Assembly (NCBI RefSeq): GCF_007830515.1
Contig: NZ_VLKT01000040.1
Location: forward strand, 1-64,000
DNA length: 64,000 bases
Reading direction: 5' to 3'
From: Mesorhizobium tianshanense
GTDB lineage: Bacteria > Pseudomonadota > Alphaproteobacteria > Rhizobiales > Rhizobiaceae
Shown here piece after piece: positions 61,077-64,000 of the stretch. The notes under the pieces are model-generated. The model was not told the DNA's origin and searched no databases. It worked only from the letters and a program-made list of their open reading frames with translations. The translations under genes and the position numbers were made by a program. The first letter of the stretch is position 1. Each line of letters opens with the position of its first letter.

Positions 61077-61108
61077 TTGCGTTCTGAATCGGGATTCAGA
61101 TGTATACT
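61077..61108 (+). promoter_or_regulatory. Candidate promoter and operator of the ABC transporter operon
   Basis: A perfect 7-2-7 palindrome CTGAATC-GG-GATTCAG (61084-61099) sits directly upstream of a -10-like TATACT (61103-61108). TTGCGT (61077-61082) could be the -35 box, although the 20-base spacing is long. A repressor bound between the boxes would block transcription. The regulator is unidentified. Confidence 0.5.
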
Positions 61109-61190
61109 TGCCAAGCCACACGCCGTGTGCTGACAATCGAGTGGGAACTGGATCCGCCATGAAGAGCGGACACAAGAAAATGGGGTAATC

Positions 61191-62285
61191 GTGCCGGAAC
61201 AACCGGGTAGAAATGCAATTGAAGTTCGTGGCGTCCGCAAGGTATTCGGTACCGGGGAGTCACAGGTTGCCGCTCTCGACACGGTCTCGGTGTCGATCCG
61301 CGAAAATGAGTTCTTCACGCTGCTTGGTCCGTCCGGCTGCGGAAAGACGACGCTTCTGCGGCTGATCGCCGGCTTCGACTTTCCGAGCGCCGGCGAGATC
61401 CTGCTGCATGGCCAGGACATCGCACCGCTGCCGCCGTTCAAGCGGCCGGTCAACACCGTGTTCCAGAACTATGCGCTGTTCCCGCATATGACGGTGGCCG
61501 AGAACATCGGCTTCGGCCTCGAAATGCTTGGCAAGCCCAAGACCGAAGTGAAGGCGCGGGTCGCCGAGATGCTGAAGCTGGTCAAGATGGAGGCGCTCAG
61601 CAACCGCCGCACCAGCCAGATTTCCGGCGGCCAGCAACAGCGCGTGGCACTGGCGCGGGCACTGGCGCCGCAGCCGAAAGTGCTGTTGCTCGACGAGCCG
61701 CTGTCGGCGCTCGACTTCAAGCTGCGCAAGGAGATGCAGATCGAACTGAAGCGGCTGCAGCACGAGACCGGCATCACCTTCATCTTCGTCACCCACGACC
61801 AGGAAGAAGCGCTGACCATGTCGGACCGCATCGCGGTGATGTCGTCGGGCAAGATCCTGCAGGTCGGCTCGCCCTGGGACATCTATGACAAGCCGGCGGA
61901 GCGCTTCGTCGCCGACTTCATCGGCGAAACCAATTTCCTGACCGCAGCCATCACCGGCATGGGCAACGGCAAGGCACGCGCAACGCTAAAGTCCGGCGTG
62001 ACGATCGACGCGACCGTGGCTGAGGGCTTCCAGCCGAAGGATATCGCCACAGTGGTGGTCAGACCGGAGCATGCCAAGCTGACCAGCGGCAAGGGCGACC
62101 TGTCGGGAACGGTCGAGAACATCGTCTATTTCGGTACCGACACGCATATTCATGTTCGTCTGGACAGCAGCGAGGCCTTCACCGTGCGCCAGCAGAACAC
62201 GCGCAGCGCCGGCTGCGGTTTCGAGTTGGGAGACAAAGTCGGCATTTCGATCGGCAACGACGCCGCACAAATACTGAGGGACTGA
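61191..62285 (+). CDS. ABC transporter ATP-binding protein, PotA/spermidine-putrescine type
   Basis: The 364-residue ATPase powers an importer of the PotABCD class. Walker A is GPSGCGKTT (46-54), the signature is [15 protein letters not shown], Walker B is [13 protein letters not shown], and the switch histidine is in [12 protein letters not shown]-terminal TOBE_2 domain (about 285-360) is present. The start GTG 61191 is preceded by GGGG. The next gene begins with ATG overlapping the stop (TGATG), so the operon is translationally coupled. The binding protein must lie outside the window. Confidence 0.93.
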   Translation: MPEQPGRNAIEVRGVRKVFGTGESQVAALDTVSVSIRENEFFTLLGPSGCGKTTLLRLIAGFDFPSAGEILLHGQDIAPLPPFKRPVNTVFQNYALFPHMTVAENIGFGLEMLGKPKTEVKARVAEMLKLVKMEALSNRRTSQISGGQQQRVALARALAPQPKVLLLDEPLSALDFKLRKEMQIELKRLQHETGITFIFVTHDQEEALTMSDRIAVMSSGKILQVGSPWDIYDKPAERFVADFIGETNFLTAAITGMGNGKARATLKSGVTIDATVAEGFQPKDIATVVVRPEHAKLTSGKGDLSGTVENIVYFGTDTHIHVRLDSSEAFTVRQQNTRSAGCGFELGDKVGISIGNDAAQILRD

Positions 62286-63205
62286 TGGCGAGCGCGGAAG
62301 AAGTCGCCAAGCAAGCCGAACGGCGTGAGATCCGCGGTCGCTGGCTTCTGTCGGCGCCGGCACTGATCATCATCTTGCTGGCGGCCACCGGCCCGCTGCT
62401 GATCGTCGTGATCTACTCGTTCCTGACGCCGGGGCCCTATGGCGACGTGGTGTGGAAATTCTCCACGGACGGCTGGCTGTCGGTGGTCATGCAGCGCGAC
62501 ATCTTTGACGACACGCTCGCCTTCGCGGACGCGCATCTGTCGATCTTCTGGCGCTCGGCCAAACTGTCGTTTCTGACGACGATCTTCACGCTGCTCTTTG
62601 GCTTCCCGACCGCCTATTTCATCGCCACCCGGCCGGCGCGGCAGCGCGACATCTGGCTGTTCCTGATCACCATCCCCTTCTGGACCAATCTGCTGATCCG
62701 CACCTTCGCCATCCAGGAGGTGATCCGCAACGAGGGCATCGTCAACACGGTGCTCATCAAGCTCGGCATCATCAGCCAGCCGATCCAGATGATGTTCACC
62801 GATTTCGCGCTGATGGTCGGCATGACGTATGTCTATCTGCCGCTGATGGTGCTGCCGCTCTATGCCAGCATGGAGAAGATCGACTTCCGGTTGGTCGAGG
62901 CGGGTTACGACCTCTACGCCAACCGGTTCCAGGTGCTGAGGCGAGTCATCATTCCGCTGGTCAAGCCTGGCATCGTCGCCGGCTCGATCCTCGTCTTCAT
63001 CCCGGCGCTGGGCGCCTATGTCACCCCGCGCGTGCTCGGCGGGACGAAGAATATGATGCTTGGCAATCTCATCGAGCTGCAGTTCGGGCAAGGCCGTAAC
63101 TGGCCGCTCGGCTCGGCGCTGTCGATCTCGCTGATGGCGATCGTGATGGTCGCGCTGCTCTTCTATGTCCGCTCCGCCGGGCGTCAGGGCGGCACGCATG
63201 GCTAG
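62285..63205 (+). CDS. ABC transporter permease, PotB-like
   Basis: The 306-residue inner-membrane protein has six transmembrane helices and the binding-protein-dependent permease (EAA) motif in VEAGYDLYANRFQVLRRVIIPLVKPGI, which contacts the ATPase. An N-terminal cytosolic tail ([20 protein letters not shown]) precedes helix 1. The periplasmic segment between helices 1 and 2 is typical for PotB. Its ATG overlaps the stop of the ATPase gene, and the next permease overlaps its 3' end by 8 bases. Confidence 0.93.
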   Translation: MASAEEVAKQAERREIRGRWLLSAPALIIILLAATGPLLIVVIYSFLTPGPYGDVVWKFSTDGWLSVVMQRDIFDDTLAFADAHLSIFWRSAKLSFLTTIFTLLFGFPTAYFIATRPARQRDIWLFLITIPFWTNLLIRTFAIQEVIRNEGIVNTVLIKLGIISQPIQMMFTDFALMVGMTYVYLPLMVLPLYASMEKIDFRLVEAGYDLYANRFQVLRRVIIPLVKPGIVAGSILVFIPALGAYVTPRVLGGTKNMMLGNLIELQFGQGRNWPLGSALSISLMAIVMVALLFYVRSAGRQGGTHG

Positions 63206-64000
63206 CCGCTTCGATATCCGCCGGCAGACCGGCTTCGCAACCATCGCGATGATCTGCTTTTTCGCGCTGTACCTGCCGATCGTCACGCTTGTCGTCTATG
63301 CCTTTAACGCCGGCAGTTCGATCGCGATCTGGGAAGGTGTGTCGCTGCGCTGGTTCTACCAGGCCTGGAACAACAACCAAGTCGTCGACGCCTCTATCCG
63401 ATCGCTGCAGATCAGTTCCGTCGCGGCGGTCGTTTCGACCATCGTCGCCACCATGGCCGCGCTTGCCACGACCCGGACGAAGCCATATCCCGGCCTCGGC
63501 TTCAAATACGCCTTCATCAACCAACCGCTGATGGTGCCGGAAATCGTCACCGCGGTGGCGCTGCTGATCTTCTTCTCGCGCATCAAGATCTGGACCGGCT
63601 ATTCGGGGCTGGGCTACCTGATGGTCGCGCATACGGCCTTTTGCATTCCCTTTGCCTATCTGCCGATCCGGGCGCGGCTCGAGAACATGGATCTGACGTT
63701 GGAGGTCGCTGCGGCCGACCTCTACGCGACGCCCTGGAAGGCTTTTCGGCGCGTCACCTTTCCGCTGCTCTGGCCAGGCATCCTTGCCGGGCTGATGCTG
63801 GCCTTCGTCATCTCGCTGGACGACGTCGTCATCACGGAGTTCGTCAAGTCCGGCGGCCAAGACACGTTGCCGACTTACATGCTCGGCCAGTTCCGGCGCT
63901 TTATCACGCCGGAAATCAACGCGATTTCGACGGTGTTCCTGCTGATCTCGATATTGATCGTCACCGTCTTCTTTTTCATCAGCAGGAAAAAAGATCAGGA
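63198..64000 (+). CDS. ABC transporter permease, PotC-like (cut by the window end)
   Basis: The frame from ATG 63198 is open for 267 codons to the window edge. It encodes the second permease (MASRFDIRRQTGFATIAMIC at the start). Several transmembrane helices are visible, with the EAA loop LEVAAADLYATPWKAFRRVTFPLLWPGI and the PotC-typical VISLDDVVITEFVKSGGQDTLP. The C-terminus is nearly complete (FFFISRKKDQ). It overlaps the PotB-like gene by 8 bases in the same operon. It is listed as partial because no stop codon lies within the window. Confidence 0.93.
   Translation, partial: MASRFDIRRQTGFATIAMICFFALYLPIVTLVVYAFNAGSSIAIWEGVSLRWFYQAWNNNQVVDASIRSLQISSVAAVVSTIVATMAALATTRTKPYPGLGFKYAFINQPLMVPEIVTAVALLIFFSRIKIWTGYSGLGYLMVAHTAFCIPFAYLPIRARLENMDLTLEVAAADLYATPWKAFRRVTFPLLWPGILAGLMLAFVISLDDVVITEFVKSGGQDTLPTYMLGQFRRFITPEINAISTVFLLISILIVTVFFFISRKKDQ

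Overview
The window is chromosomal DNA of a GC-rich alphaproteobacterium of the Rhizobiales, most likely Mesorhizobium or a close Phyllobacteriaceae relative. I infer this from gene content: CpdR, a Brucella-type Omp10 lipoprotein, homospermidine synthase, a HisN with the PIDGTRAF signature, a heat-shock gene with an RpoH promoter and ROSE-like leader, and dispersed palindromic repeats of the rhizobial type. No sequence comparison was run, so the genus is an inference. About 50 protein genes, one tRNA and many short regulatory or repeat features are supported. Almost all of the window is core housekeeping DNA. The only sign of a mobile island is a truncated integrase next to tRNA-Val at the left end.

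Layout. 0-5 kb: truncated tyrosine recombinase at tRNA-Val(GAC), cell-cycle regulator cpdR, an N-formylglutamate amidohydrolase, hisN and a DUF1579-like protein. 5-8 kb: a lysophospholipase-like hydrolase, a small heat-shock protein with RNA-thermometer-like leader, and threonine aldolase. 8.5-15 kb: glutamate synthase gltB-gltD. 15-27 kb: envelope genes (SGNH hydrolase, MltB-type transglycosylase, galU, beta-barrel protein, arabinose-5-phosphate isomerase, SPFH/NfeD pair, ferrochelatase, periplasmic 5'-nucleotidase with LysM, omp10). 27-35 kb: homospermidine synthase, a frameshifted DUF3445 gene, overlapping pabB/pabC, a membrane-anchored helix-hairpin-helix protein, and oligopeptidase F. 35-41.5 kb: an NtrC-family regulator, a DUF882 peptidase-like protein, eda, trhO and a TerB-like protein. 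41.8-51.4 kb: SDR, YCII protein, aminotransferase, GNAT, CDF metal exporter, D-erythronate dehydrogenase-like protein, a Ni/Co exporter paired with DUF1007, and an amidase/LysR pair. 51.4-64 kb: ornithine/lysine decarboxylase with a long structured leader, a GNAT gene carrying an in-frame palindromic element, SCP2 protein, ClC channel, MFS transporter, an acetylpolyamine-deacetylase-like protein, an amidohydrolase and a polyamine-type ABC transporter running off the end.

Two themes recur. Polyamine metabolism appears several times: decarboxylase, homospermidine synthase, a deacetylase-like hydrolase and a PotABC-type importer. Cell-cycle and envelope control is suggested by three intergenic copies of the CtrA half-site TTAACCAT, beside cpdR, between the beta-barrel gene and kdsD, and before the DUF882 gene. 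The most interesting items are the 149-bp palindromic element read in frame inside the GNAT gene, the decarboxylase leader with mutually exclusive hairpins and a possible ribosome-site block, and a two-module dispersed repeat family. I found no CRISPR array, rRNA, intact prophage or complete insertion sequence.
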